A DNA stretch of 64,000 nt from contig JAEOAD010001365.1 of the NCBI GenBank assembly GCA_036365145.1, forward strand, positions 3,617,001 to 3,681,000. Reading direction: 5' to 3'. A program made the position numbers and the translations under genes. Positions 43,626-53,866 of this stretch are shown here, in pieces. The first letter of the stretch is position 1. The number at the start of each line of letters is the position of its first letter. The notes beneath the pieces are model-generated. The model saw only the letters and a program-made list of their open reading frames with translations, was not told the origin of the DNA and ran no database searches. Source of the DNA: Orientallactaga sibirica. Its lineage: Eukaryota > Chordata > Mammalia > Rodentia > Dipodidae.

Positions 43626-44595
43626 AGAAGTCTTAATGGCTGTTCTGGGGATGCTGTGGGTGATCCAGGAGACTCTGATCTGGCAACACAATAGGTGGGA
43701 GTTGCTATCTCCCAAGCCCCCCTCCTCCCCACCCTCCACATCCTATCCCTGCAGTCCAGTAGTCTCCAGCCATTGTGGATGAGCGCTGTGGCCCCCCAGA
43801 CCCACACGGACTGAGCCATGGAGGTTAAAGACGTGGTAGGGTGGGACACCCTTGAACTCGGGGAACACTGAATTACGCCCACTGTCATGTGAGGTAAGGT
43901 ATGCTGAAGGCTGAGGTCGCAGTCCCTTGAGGCCTGGAAACTTGCATTTTCCTCCATCATGATTTCTGTCACATGCAGCAATCAGTAATAATAAGGCAGC
44001 TTGGAAGTGCAGTGGAGGATATGGACCTTCTTCTCCAGGGAGAGACCGGAAGCAGCTGGGGCTCAAGCATCAGGGTGGGGATTGGGATTAGACAGGATAC
44101 AGGGTGGCTCTCTCCCTGGAGCCCTGAAGTGGAGATTAAGAACATTCCTTCCTGGACCTGCTCCCACACTGCACAGAGCCAGAATCTGAGCAGAAGACTG
44201 AGGGTCCTTTGTCACCCTCCTGCACCATTCCTGCCCTCACCACCTCTCTCTGGAGATTTGTAAGGATTTAACTACACATCCTGTCTGGGTTTCAGTCCCT
44301 CCTGAAACGATGGCTTGAAAATACAACCAGACTGCACACGGCTTGTTCTCAAACGCCACCCATCACTGCCTGCCACGTGCAGAATCAATGAGCAATCCTC
44401 ACTCTGGGTTTGAAATCCAGCTTCTCCTTCCTTTGAACCATTCCTTTAACATGTGGGCTTTCTCCCTACAAACAACTGTTCATATTAGTTGTTGGAAACA
44501 CTGCCCCTGCCCCTCACTGCTGTCCCCCTCTCATATCACTTGTTATCTATTTTCCAGTTTCCTTCTGAACATCTTAGCCTGTGTGATACATCAAG
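43626..44595. other. Unassigned unique sequence
   Basis: Open frames up to 147 codons on the minus strand include the B1 and are not credible. No repeat recognised in the last 700 bp. Confidence 0.4.
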
Positions 44596-44599
44596 AAAA

Positions 44600-45190
44600 A
44601 AAAAATAGATACAATGGCCAAATGAAGATAAAGAAAAGAAAGTCATTATTTCAAGCTGATAGGATTCCCCAGAAAAAAAATACATAAGAAAGCATTACAA
44701 TATAAACAACAAAATTAAAACTGAGAGCCACAGTTGTCTTTTATACAAATGATAAGTAGTTAAGTATAAGGATGGTGGGGAGGGGGCTGAGAGTATTCTA
44801 TTCACCATAGCAACAAAACTATCCAGGGGGAAAAAAACAAAAGTTTACAGCATCTGAATGAAAAAAAATCTGTAAAAATGTACTGTGGGATATAAAATAA
44901 GAGCTTAATAAATGGAGAAACATGTTATAGCATATTTCAACCCCCCTCAAATTAATCTATAACTGTAAGTCCAATAAAGATCCCAGCAGGATTTAGAGAG
45001 AGGAATCTGATGAAATTCAACTGGAAGAATTCCAGATGATTAGGATGAACTCGGAGAAAAAAAATTAAAAAGAACAATGAAGGTCGGCTCGCTTTAGTGG
45101 ATATTAAAACATAAAGGAATGCCCATTGAGAATAAAAATAGACAACTAAGACAATAGAGTATAGTAGAGCGCCCTGGAGAGAGCCTTTCA
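44600..45190 (+). repeat. Old L1 ORF2-region fragment
   Basis: ATTCTATTCACCATAGCAAC, AAAACTATCCAGGG, TAAGTCCAATAAAGATCCCA, GAAATTCAACTGGAAGAATT. L1 ORF2 3'-region words in order, heavily decayed with many stops. Confidence 0.6.
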
Positions 45191-45221
45191 TAGGAAGGTT
45201 TGGGGATTGCTAACAGTAATA

Positions 45222-45470
45222 ATGGAAATGTACCGTGATTTCCGTGTGCCAGGCCTAGTTCTAAGTTCCTTACGTGTATTACCTCATTTAAATCTCAACA
45301 ACAGCTCCACATTACTATTTCCAATAAACTATGCACAGCTATCAACCCTATAAACTGTCCTCAAGGCTACAAATGAGGAAAGTAAGGCACAGAGATGTTG
45401 AGTAGCTTATCCGAGGACACACAGCATCATGTAATATGTAGTAAGGAGAGGCCAAAGTCAACATCAGAAG
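45222..45470 (+). repeat. MIR SINE
   Basis: CGTGTGCCAGGCCTAGTTCT, AAGTTCCTTACGTGTATTAC, CTCATTTAAATCTCAACAAC, AAATGAGGAAAGTAAGGCAC and GACACACAGCATCATG follow MIR from core to 3' end. Confidence 0.85.
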
Positions 45471-45579
45471 GACTCTCTATAATCCATGTCACTGGGGTAG
45501 CTGTAAGAAATGAAGTCCAATTTCTTACCTCCTACATAGATAGATTCTAGATATGGGAAAGTCTTCACTGTAGGATGAA

Positions 45580-45682
45580 CCAAGCCAGAGGCAGTTGCAC
45601 ACACCTGCAATTACAGTTACTCAGGAGGCTGAGGCCAGCCTGGGCTACATGGTGAGACCCTCCCTGTCTCAAAAACACAAAT
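45580..45682 (+). repeat. B1 SINE (shortened)
   Basis: GGCAGTTGCACACACCTGCA, GTTACTCAGGAGGCTGAGG and CCTGGGCTACATGGTGAGAC. The middle is deleted. Confidence 0.75.
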
Positions 45683-45685
45683 AAA

Positions 45686-45770
45686 AAGCATCAGAGATGC
45701 AGCTCAATGATAGAGCGCTTGCTTAACATGTGCTAAGGCCCCTGGGTTCAACCCCCAGTACCACATAGAT
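45686..45770 (+). repeat. ID SINE
   Basis: AGAGATGCAGCTCAATGATA, GAGCGCTTGCTTAACATGTG and GGGTTCAACCCCCAGTACC. Confidence 0.8.
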
Positions 45771-45779
45771 TTTTTTTTT

Positions 45780-46260
45780 TAAATCACCCAGAAGTACTTG
45801 ATATTCACAGCAGCTCTGGTGGCAAAAGCCCAGACATGGAAGCAACCAAAACAATCATCAGCTGATGACTGATAAAACAAAGTGTGCTGCATCCATTACA
45901 GGGAAATATTATTCAGCCATAAAAAGGAATGGCATTGTCAAACATGCTTCAACACGCTGGACCTTGACAACACTATGCCACCTGAAAGGAGATGGACCCA
46001 AGAAGCCAGATGTCAGACTATTGCGTTCACATGAAACCACCATGAGAGATAAATCTACAGAGACTCCAAGCAGACCAGTGGCTGCCAAGGCCTAATGTGG
46101 GCACAAGAACAGAGCGATTACCTAAGGGAAACACGTTTTTCCTTTTGGGATAATGAGAATGTCTTAGCACTAAATAAAGAAGATAGGGATCTATAAATGC
46201 CACTGAACAGGATGCTGTGAGTGGTTTGTTCATGTCGTGAGAATTTTACCTAAAAAGATA
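45780..46260 (+). repeat. L1M-type LINE 3' end
   Basis: CATTACAGGGAAATATTATT, CAGCCATAAAAAGGAATGG, ACACTATGCCACCTGAAAGG, GACTATTGCGTTCACATG and CAGTGGCTGCCAAGGCC. Mammalian L1 3' region, sense. Confidence 0.75.
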
Positions 46261-46403
46261 ACTGCTAGATGGTGCGGCAAAGGACTGATTTTGACATCCC
46301 GGTGTTGGCCATCATTGCAGTAATGACTCCAGTGACTCACTCTTCTCTGTCCCTTTGTCCCCTTGTACCTGTGAGCCACTGTGCTTTCCAGAGTGGAAGA
46401 CTA

Positions 46404-46562
46404 GCCGGGTGTGATGGTGCATGCCTTTAACTTCAGCACTCGGGAGGCAGGGGTAGGAGGATTGCCACGAGTTTGAGGTCACCCTGAGACGACAGAGTGA
46501 ATTCCAGGTCAGCCTGGGCTAGAATGAGACACTACCACATTAAAAAAAAAAAAAAAAAAAAG
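46404..46562 (+). repeat. B1 SINE with 15-bp target duplication
   Basis: CAGAGTGGAAGACTA lies on both sides. Head AGCCGGGTGTGATGGTGCAT, tail about 20 A. Confidence 0.95.
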
Positions 46563-46677
46563 TCAGAGTGGAAGACTATGTGAAAATGGATAAGTGATAT
46601 ATCATTGGCTGAAAGGGGACTTTTTTTTCCAATGCTGAAATAAGATGAATCTGACTACATAAAAAAATTAAAATTTG

Positions 46678-46912
46678 GGGCTGGAGAGGTGGCTAGCAGT
46701 TAAGGTGCTTGCCTGCAAAGCCTAAGGACCCATGTTCAACTCTCCAGATCCCATGTAAGCCAGACACACAAAGGTGAGGCAAGCACAAGGTCACACATGC
46801 CCACTAGGTGGCACAAGCTTCTGGAGTTTGATTGCAGTGGCTGAGGCTCTAGTGCACCAATCCTGTCTCTCTCTTGCTCTCTCTAAAAAATAAAAATTAA
46901 AATTAAAGTTTG
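46678..46912 (+). repeat. DIP-like SINE with extra segment
   Basis: Flanking words AAATTAAAATTTGG and AAATTAAAGTTTGG give the target duplication. Relative to most copies here it has about 40 extra bases after CCAGACACACAAAGG, including a CTCF-type site (see separate entry). The copy at 62717 has a similar insertion in the same place. Confidence 0.92.
46801..46814 (+). promoter_or_regulatory. CTCF-type motif in a DIP-like SINE
   Basis: CCACTAGGTGGCAC fits the CTCF core consensus CCASYAGRKGGCRS at every position. Occupancy cannot be known from sequence. Confidence 0.55.
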
Positions 46913-47039
46913 GTGAGGGAAAACACAAATAAATAAACCCCTTCTAGCTGGGAGTATCCATCCTGGGGTGTATTAAAACTGCCCATAGAACTTTTCCAAC
47001 ATACACACATCAGTCTCAACACAAGAAAACATTGACGCA

Positions 47040-47137
47040 AAGGATTGCAGGTTCAAGTCCTTCCCTGGCTATATAGTGAGTTCAAGGACAGCCTGAACTA
47101 CATAGTAAGGCCCTGTTTTAAAAAAAAAAAAAAAAAG
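47040..47137 (+). repeat. B1 SINE fragment
   Basis: ATTGCAGGTTCAAGTCCTTC, TATATAGTGAGTTCAAGGAC, CAGCCTGAACTACATAGTAA and a poly(A) tail. A short DIP-like tail remnant (TGGTGCATGCATCTGGTCTC) follows. Confidence 0.6.
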
Positions 47138-47335
47138 TAGGGGTGCATAAAATGGTGCATGCATCTGGTCTCTCTCTCTATCTCTCTGTAAACAACACAA
47201 ATGCTATATATATACTGGAGACTCCAGTTTCTGGATCCTCTCCTCTCATGATGAGTCTGTTCCTCTGCCTCTTTTCCTTTCAGTTAAAATAAACTTTGCT
47301 CTGCTTTATTTTATAATTTAAAAACAAAATCTGTA

Positions 47336-48320
47336 GTTATAGCTCAGTGGTAGAACACTTGTCTAGAATCCATAGTGAGGGGCTGGGGGCGTGGCTCAGT
47401 GGTAGAACACTTGTCTAGAATCCACAGTGAGGGGCTGGGGGCGTGGCTCAGTGGTAGAGCACTTGTCTAGAATCCACAGTGAGGGGCTGGGGCGTGGCTC
47501 AGTGGTAGAGCACTTGTCTAGAATCCACAGTGAGGGGCTGGGGCGTGGCTCAGTGGTAGAGCACTTGTCTAGAATCCACAGTGAGGGGCTGGGGCGTGGC
47601 TCAGAGGTGGCTCAGGGGTGGTGGAGCACTTGTCTAGAATCCACAGTGAGGGGCTGGGGGCATGGCTCAGCGGTAGAGCACTTGTCTAGAATCCATAGTG
47701 AGGGGCTGGGGGCGTGGCTCAGTGGTAGAGCACTTGTCTAGAATCCACAGTGAGGGGCTGGGGCGTGGCTCAGAGGTAGAGCACTTGTCTAGAATCCACA
47801 GTGAGGGGCTGGGGGCGTGGCTCAGTGGTAGAGCACTTGTCTAGAATCCACAGTGAGGGGCTGGGGGCGTGGCTCAGTGTCTAGAATCCACAGTGAGGGG
47901 CTGGGGGTGTGGCTCAGTGGTAGAGCACTTGTCTAGAATCCACAGTGAGGGGGCTGGGGGCGTGGGCTCAGTGGTGAGGGAGCGTGGCTCAGGGTAGAAC
48001 ACTTGTCTAGAATCCACAGTGAGGGGCTGGGGGTGTGGCTCAGCGGTAGAACACTTGTCTAGAATCCACAGTGAGGGACTGGGGGAGTGGTTAGTGGTAG
48101 AGCACTTGTCTAGAATCCACAGTGAGGGGCTGGAGGTGTGGCTCAGAGGTAGAGCACTTGTCTAGAATCCACAGTGAGGGGTTGGGGCCATGGCTTAGGG
48201 GTAGAGCACTTATCTAGAATCCACAGTGAGGAGCTGGGGGTGTGGTTCAGTGGTAGAGTGCTTGCCTATCATGTTCAAGTTCCTGAATTCCATATCCTGC
48301 CTCACAAAAATAAAAGGATT
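47336..48320 (+). repeat. ID-derived tandem array 3 (about 17 units)
   Basis: Same unit as arrays 1 and 2, starting with a more ID-like first copy (AGTTATAGCTCAGTGG). The last copy at about 48229-48320 is fuller: GTGCTTGCCTATCATGTTCA, AGTTCCTGAATTCCATATCC and an A-rich tail. Around 47610-47635, 47870 and 47960-48000 there are deletions and partial duplications. A translated frame across it is repetitive and is not a gene. Confidence 0.95.
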
Positions 48321-48539
48321 TTTTTAAAAAGAGAGAGAAATGTACCTTTGATTCCTATAGATAATGCAGAAAACCAGGAAACAAAATTTGACCAGGTGTA
48401 TGTTTGTAAGGAATAATTTCAAAGACTGTTTAAAAATATTTTGCTGGCATGAGGAGTTGAGAGGGTCTTATACAGATAGGGAAAGTGTCTGGGGGATTGC
48501 TGACAGGAATACAGGAGCACAGACAGTTGGAATCCAGTC

Positions 48540-49007
48540 TATTTTTATTTGACCACTAGAGCTGAAAGCCATAAAAGCAGAAGTTAAGGAAAGAAAGGAA
48601 AAAAAGAAGTTAAACCGGACAGCTCTTTTAAAAAAGCAATCGCCTTCTGTATTTTGGGGAAGGGGCTAAGGGGATGAGTCAAACCCCTGTCCCTAATTAC
48701 CATGACAGGAGGGAGACCCAAACCCTCCAATGGACATCCAGCTCTGGGGCCCCTCCCTTCTCAATGGAGTTTTTACTTGTAGCTAAAGAATAAAGTTTGC
48801 CGGGCTGAAAGAGATGGCTTAGTGGTTAAGATGCTTGCCTGCAAAGCCTAAGGACCCAGGTTCTATTCCTCAGGATCCACATAAGCCAGATGCACAAGGT
48901 GGCACATGCATCTGGAATTCGTTTGTAGTGGCTGGAGGCCCTGGCACGCCCATTCTCTTCATTTTTATCTCTCTTTTCTCTCTCTCAATATAAATAAATC
49001 AATAAAA

Positions 49008-49041
<34 letters not shown>

Positions 49042-49320
49042 AGGTAGGATCTCACTCTGGCTCAGGCTAACCTGGAATTCACTATGTAGTCTCAGGGTGG
49101 CCTTCAACTCACAGTGATCCTCCTACCTCTGCCTCCCGAGTGCTGGGATTAAAGGCGTGAGCCACCGCGCCCGGCCAATAAAATCTTTTTTAAAAAAGGA
49201 ATAAAATTTGCTACGTCTGCTTTCCACTGTATTTCTGAGCCTGTCCTCGTTCTTGGTGCCTCCACACCTTTGCTGGCTTTGAGAAAGGACCCGCGAGAGG
49301 GAAGCAGTTTTCCTGCAACA
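48540..49320 (+). mobile_element. Probable solo LTR of an old endogenous retrovirus
   Basis: CAAACCCCTGTCCCTAATTA, GGACATCCAGCTCTGGGGCC, then the signal-like GAATAAAGTTTGC, and after the nested SINEs GGAATAAAATTTGCTACGTC, GAGCCTGTCCTCGTTCTTGG, CCTGCAACA. This reads as the U3-R-U5 order of an LTR. The left boundary is not defined and no internal gene is present. Class is not determined. Confidence 0.5.
48803..49190 (+). repeat. DIP-like SINE with a reverse B1 in its tail
   Basis: The DIP-like SINE sits between GAATAAAGTTTGC and GAATAAAATTTGCT (target duplication within the LTR). In its AAATAAAT tail a minus-strand B1 (49015-49175) with a roughly 30-T tail has landed, duplicating AATAAAATCTTTTTT. 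Three layers: LTR, then DIP-like, then B1. Confidence 0.93.
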
Positions 49321-49321
49321 C

Positions 49322-49690
49322 TGGACTGGAGAGATGGCTCAGCAAGCATGGGCTTGCATGAGGGCCTGAGGGGGCCTAAAACTGCCCAAGTTCAAATCTC
49401 CTCCAGAACATAAATAGACAGTTGGGTGTGTCCAAGAGTGCCTGTAACAGGGAGTCTCAGAGGCTGGAGAAAAGCACCTCACTTCAGTAAGAGACTCAGG
49501 CTCAAACACGAATGGGTGAAAGAGCGAGTGAGCCAGGTACACGACATCCTGTCCTGGCCACCTTCATCCAGGTGAGTGCCCTAGCACAGGAGAGTGCAAG
49601 GAGTGCATCATGGGCACCTATGTGTGCATGTGCCACACTACACACATACACACCACATTGCATACACACATACCCAAAAGTAAAAACTAA
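49322..49690 (+). repeat. B4-like SINE
   Basis: GGACTGGAGAGATGGCTCAG head, a degenerate B1-like middle, GTGAGTGCCCTAGCACAGGA, and a CA-rich 3' tail (ACACACATACACACC). Old copy. Confidence 0.5.
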
Positions 49691-49702
49691 ATTTACTATA
49701 GG

Positions 49703-49890
49703 GGCTGGGAAGATGGCTCAGTGGATAATGGAATTTGTTTGCAATGCCTGCTGGCCCAGGGTCCAATTCCCAAGCCACCCACATAAGCTTGATGCAAAAA
49801 AACAAAAACAAACAAAAAAAAAAACCCAAGCATCTGGTGTTCCTTTGCAATAGCAAGAGGCCCTGGTGCATGTGTATGCATGTAAATAAA
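49703..49890 (+). repeat. DIP-like SINE
   Basis: GGGGCTGGGAAGATGGCTCA, then CAGGGTCCAATTCCCAAGCC, an A-rich internal insertion, and GCAATAGCAAGAGGCCCTGG. Confidence 0.85.
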
Positions 49891-49999
49891 TAAGGTAAAT
49901 TCATTTTCTCATATATGATAAGCAGAAGATTATTGTCTTCAACATGTAAACAGTTCTTTAAAAAGATGAAAAGACAAATGGAATCAGTTTCAAAAAGAA

Positions 50000-50790
50000 A
50001 TGCAATGGCCAATAAGCACTAAAAGACAGTCAACTGCAATGACCATCAGAAATGTATGTTAGCACAAGATGCTTCTGATCTTCCATATTCGCGAGAGTGC
50101 AAAGGAATCACTCCCATGATGATGAACATGTGGGAAAATGGGAATTCTCACACTCTAAGACCAAATCTGAATTGTGACTATGGTTCTGAGCCCACCGTAT
50201 CAGTATGCACAGACAATGTGATCCACTTCTTGGAATTTGTCACAAGGAAACCATCAAATAGGTTAAAAACAATAGATGGGCCGGGCCTGGTGGCGCACAC
50301 CTTTAATCCCAGTACTCGGGAGGCAGAGGTAGGAGGATCACCATGAGTTCGAGGCCACCCTGAGACTACATAGTGAATTCCAGGTCAGCCTGGGCCAGAG
50401 TGAGACCCTACCTCAGAAAACAAAAAAAAAAAAAAAAAAAAAAACAATAGAAGGGTTGAGGATGCTCATTATAGCATTTTATGCAATTGCCTCCTATTAA
50501 AATAACTAAGATGCCCACTAATGGAGAAACATACAGGGAACAGTATTTGAAATGGACAAGGCTAGTTTCAGAACAAAGTGAATCTGGTATGATCCAATTT
50601 TGTAGACATTTATGCACAGCGGTGTCCCCAGCCATTGTCCCAGCTGGTAAGGGGTAGGGTGGACTATAATAGTAAGATGTCAAGCAAGGCACCGGGGCTG
50701 CAGATCCAAGGGTGCACATCAGCCTCCTCATGCCAAAGTTGATTTCATCTCCATCTGTCTGATTACTATATTTTATTTTTCAAAACTTGA
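50000..50790 (+). repeat. Old L1 3' end split by a B1
   Basis: L1 words: CCACTTCTTGGAATTTGTCA, CAAATAGGTTAAAAACAATA, then the B1, then ATGCTCATTATAGCATTTTA, AATAACTAAGATGCCCACTA, ATTTTCAAAACTTG-like end. The B1 (50279-50443) is flanked by AAAACAATAGA on both sides. Confidence 0.75.
50279..50443 (+). repeat. B1 SINE
   Basis: Near-consensus copy, GGCCGGGCCTGGTGGCGCAC to a tail of about 24 A. Confidence 0.95.
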
Positions 50791-50829
50791 TGGAGAGAAA
50801 AGGGCATTGTTTATTGCACACCTCAAATG

Positions 50830-51240
50830 CCAACAAACCCCTCATCTTCTCTTGTTCGTTCACAATAGGCCTGATTTGATGAACCATTAAGCCCATCATT
50901 TAGCAACCAAAAACCTGGTTACCCTTTCTTTCCTCAAGGACAGAAAGGGCTTACTTTGCAAACGTTTCCAGGAGGGGAAAGGAAATCTTTGCATTCTGCC
51001 AATCTAATACAACAAGGAAGGGAAGAATGATCAAATAGTTTAAGGTATCTATTAAGCAGGCTGAACATTCATATTCTGCTACCCCACATATGTAACAGCT
51101 ATTGTAAATACATTCAAGAAGGCCGGAAGGATGTGCTCTCATGGACAATGTGGAGAAGAGAGCATGAGACTTGTGCAAAGAGCTAACAGTCTGAGCAGAT
51201 GAGAGCAAGGGTATTTCCTGTTTGCTTCAGTTTATTTTGT
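50830..51240. promoter_or_regulatory. Candidate conserved noncoding element
   Basis: Unique AT-rich block: GATTTGATGAACCATTAAGC, AAACGTTTCCAGGAGGGG, TCTTTGCATTCTGCC, AAGGTATCTATTAAGCAGGC. No repeat similarity; the 85-codon minus frame is not recognised. Confidence 0.4.
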
Positions 51241-51254
51241 TCTATCATTTACAC

Positions 51255-52110
51255 ATTGTAGCAGTTACTTTTCTCATGAAAGCTGCTATTCCCACACCCC
51301 ACAATGGACTGAAGCTCATGGAGCATGTTACATGGTGGCTTTGATGAGAAGATTCAGTCCATCATGGGGTGTGGGACATGGAGGTTTTCATGAGAAGATT
51401 CAGTCCATCATGAGATGTGGAGGCTTTGATGAGAAGATTCAGTCCATCATGGGGTGTGGGACGTGGAGGTTGTCATGAGAAGATTCAGTCCATCATGAGA
51501 TGTGGAGGCTTTGATGAGAAGATTCAGTCCATCATGAGGTGTGGGACATGGAGCCTTTGATGAGAAGATTCAGTCCATTATGGGGTGTGGGACGTGGAGG
51601 TTGTCATGAGAAGATTCAGTCCATTATGGGGTGTGGGACGTGGAGGTTGTCATGAGAAGATTCAGTCCATCATGAGATGTGGAGGCTTTGATGAGAAGAT
51701 TCAGTCCATCATGAGGTGTGGGACATGGAGCCTTTGATGAGAAGATTCAGTCCATTATGGGGTGTGGGACGTGGAGGTTGTCATGAGAAGATTCAGTCCA
51801 TTATGGGGTGTGGGATGTGGAGCCTTTGATGAGAAGATTCAGTCCATCATGAGGTGTGGGACATGGAGCCTTTGATGAGAAGATTCAGTCCATCATGGGG
51901 TGTGGGACGTGGAGGTTTTCATGAGAAGATTCAGTCATCTTGTGGTGTGGGACATGGCATGGGATACAATCTTCAATGACCCATTCCTGGCAACCTACTT
52001 CTGCCAGTCATCCCCAAGCTTCTAAAGATTAGACAGCTTTCAAAATAGCAGCACAGTGTGGGATCCAGTGTTCAAAACATGAGCCTGTGGGGAATACTTT
52101 ATATTCACAC
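51255..52110 (-). repeat. MaLR/ERVL-type LTR hosting a minisatellite
   Basis: The left edge TTGTAGCAGTTACTTTTCTC and the right part CCTGGCAACCTACTTCTGCC, CAGCACAGTGTGGGATCCAG, TGTTCAAAACATGAGCCTGT match the reversed LTR family seen at 25350-25605. The middle 640 bp is a minisatellite that grew inside it. Confidence 0.6.
51310..51950. repeat. 46/39-bp minisatellite (14 units)
   Basis: GATTCAGTCC or its variant starts at 51351, 51397, 51436, 51482, 51521, 51567, 51613, 51659, 51698, 51744, 51790, 51836, 51882 and 51928. Spacing is 46 bp, or 39 bp where GTGGGAC is missing. The order 39-46-46-46 occurs twice in a row (51482-51658 and 51659-51835), giving a 177-bp higher-order repeat that is nearly identical. 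Confidence 0.95.
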
Positions 52111-52540
52111 TATAATGCAAAGAGAGTTCTCTAGAAATAGAAAAATACACACTATGAGGCTTTTTATTTATCTTTAGGAGGTATTTCCTCAGTTCAAAGC
52201 AATCTCTCCATCCCGTCCTAATCTTGACCATACCAGTTGGCATTGAGCAGCTGTGTGCAGGGTCCTGTCTTCCATCTGGCCTGAGGTGCTTGCATCAGGG
52301 TTGCGCAGTAGCCTAAGTGGGGCCATCTGAGATGCCGTAGGCAGGAATTTAGAATCATGTTAAGTCAGTCCTTCCTGTCTCTAAGCCAGCAACTTACCGT
52401 GAGGAGAGGTGGGAAGCCGTGTTTTCAATCCTGTGTCAATGGGGATCGAGGCTTTGAGTAATAAACCTTGTTGAGGTCTAGCTGGATTCTTCAAACTTAG
52501 AAAACATGTTGTGTTGCTGCTGCTGTTGTTGTTTATGTAA

Positions 52541-52723
52541 TGTGGTGTGGTGTGGTGCAGTGTGATGTGGCTTGATGTGTTGTGGTGTGGTGTGGTGTGG
52601 TGTGGTGTGGTGTGGTGTGGCGTGATGTGTTGTGGTGTGGTGTGATGTGGTGTGGTGTGGTGTGGTGTGGTGTGGTGTGGCGTGATGTGTTGTGGTGTGG
52701 TGTGATGTGGTGTGGTGTGGTGT
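52541..52723. repeat. (TGTGG)n pentamer array
   Basis: Pentamer TGTGG with variants; a 60-bp block starting CGTGATGTGTTGTGG occurs at 52621 and again at 52681, so there is second-level repetition. Translated on the minus strand it gives a His/Thr/Pro repeat, which is not a protein. Confidence 0.95.
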
Positions 52724-52889
52724 GCGCCCCCTAAGCTCGCCCACAGTGGCCAGAGCAGAACGTCATCTGTCCTGCCCCGTGCTCTTCTGCCCAGCCTTTG
52801 TTTTGAGCTGGAATCTCTTTCCTGGTTCTGAAGCTTGCAGGGCTCTGAGGATTCTCTGGTCTCTGCTCTCCTAAAGACTTGGTTTGCAG

Positions 52890-52990
52890 GCACACGTGGC
52901 CACCTCCAGCTGTTTACATGAGATCTGGAGATTCAAACTGCAGTCGTGTCAGGATGCGCACTTAAGTGCTAAGTCATCTCTCTAGCCCAG
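52890..52990 (-). repeat. DIP-like SINE fragment
   Basis: CACCTCCAGCTGTTTACATG, AGATCTGGAGATTCAAAC and AGTGCTAAGTCATCTCTCTA. Confidence 0.7.
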
Positions 52991-52991
52991 C

Positions 52992-53105
52992 AACATATTT
53001 TTAGGCAGTAGTCCCAGCAGTGGGGAAGAAGAGGTGTGAGGATGGCTTGAGCCAGCCCATGGGTTCAAGACCAACCTAGGCAACATGATGCAATCCCATG
53101 AGATC
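52992..53105 (+). repeat. B1 SINE fragment
   Basis: GCAGTAGTCCCAGCAGTGGG and GGGTTCAAGACCAACCTAGG, old. Confidence 0.55.
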
Positions 53106-53540
53106 ATCTTGACTGCCAATCTACTTGGATTAAAAGGAAACTACAGGATTAATAAAGTGCACTTCAGGGTGCATCTGTGAGGGTCTTTCTAGAAAGTTAC
53201 TACAGGGTAGTGTCATCCAATAAACTAGGGGCATTCTTGCCTTCTGTCTGCTTCCTGGCCACAGTAAGGTGAGCAACTCTGCTCTTACACCCTTACTTAC
53301 ACCATGATGTTCTGCCCCTCCACAGCCTAGGAACAATAGCATCATCTGACCATGCACTGAAACTATGAGCTAAAATAAATCTTTTCTCCTTTAAATTGAC
53401 TTTCTGAGGCATTTGAACATGGTGGCAAATATACTCATCCCAAAGCAAGCAAGCACCTGTTCTGATCACATGATATAATCTGAAGCATATTAACAGACAT
53501 TGAATCTGGTACCAGAAGTGGGATTGTAAGTCAAGAGTCC
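53106..53540 (+). repeat. MaLR-type LTR plus start of internal sequence
   Basis: TTGACTGCCAATCTACTTGG, then AGCTAAAATAAATCTTTTCT (signal region), GAGGCATTTGAACATGGTGG. After the LTR, GAATCTGGTACCAGAAGTGG matches the usual phrase that follows MaLR LTRs, so a little internal sequence is kept. Confidence 0.65.
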
Positions 53541-53768
53541 CTCTCTGAAAGACAGTGAGCTGCCTGAGACAGGGTGGGAGGAAGGAAATCAGTAACGAGG
53601 ACTCCTGGGCCCACGCTGAGACACCTCCTCACTGAGTTTATCTCTTAGAGAAGCAATCAATAATGCTTGTTGGCTCTTAGCTCTAGGAGTAGGAGCCAAC
53701 AGAGAGTAAGGCTGTAGGTGGCGCCTACAATTAGATGACTCAGGTTTTCATCAGAGATGCATTGCCAG

Positions 53769-53770
53769 AA

Positions 53771-53806
<36 letters not shown>

Positions 53807-53817
53807 AAAACAAAGGA

Positions 53818-53853
<36 letters not shown>

Positions 53854-53866
53854 AGGAAGGAAAGCA
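53769..53866. repeat. (GAAA)n microsatellite
   Basis: Two GAAA runs split by AAACAAAGG. Lysine/glutamate-rich frame here is not a gene. Confidence 0.97.

Noticed and set aside
22450..48320. tRNA genes suggested by A-box and B-box-like sequences in ID and DIP-like elements
   Set aside because: No full cloverleaf with an anticodon stem was found. The elements are SINEs with tails and target duplications.
52381..52893. His/Thr/Pro-repeat frame on the minus strand
   Set aside because: It is the translation of the TGTGG pentamer array.
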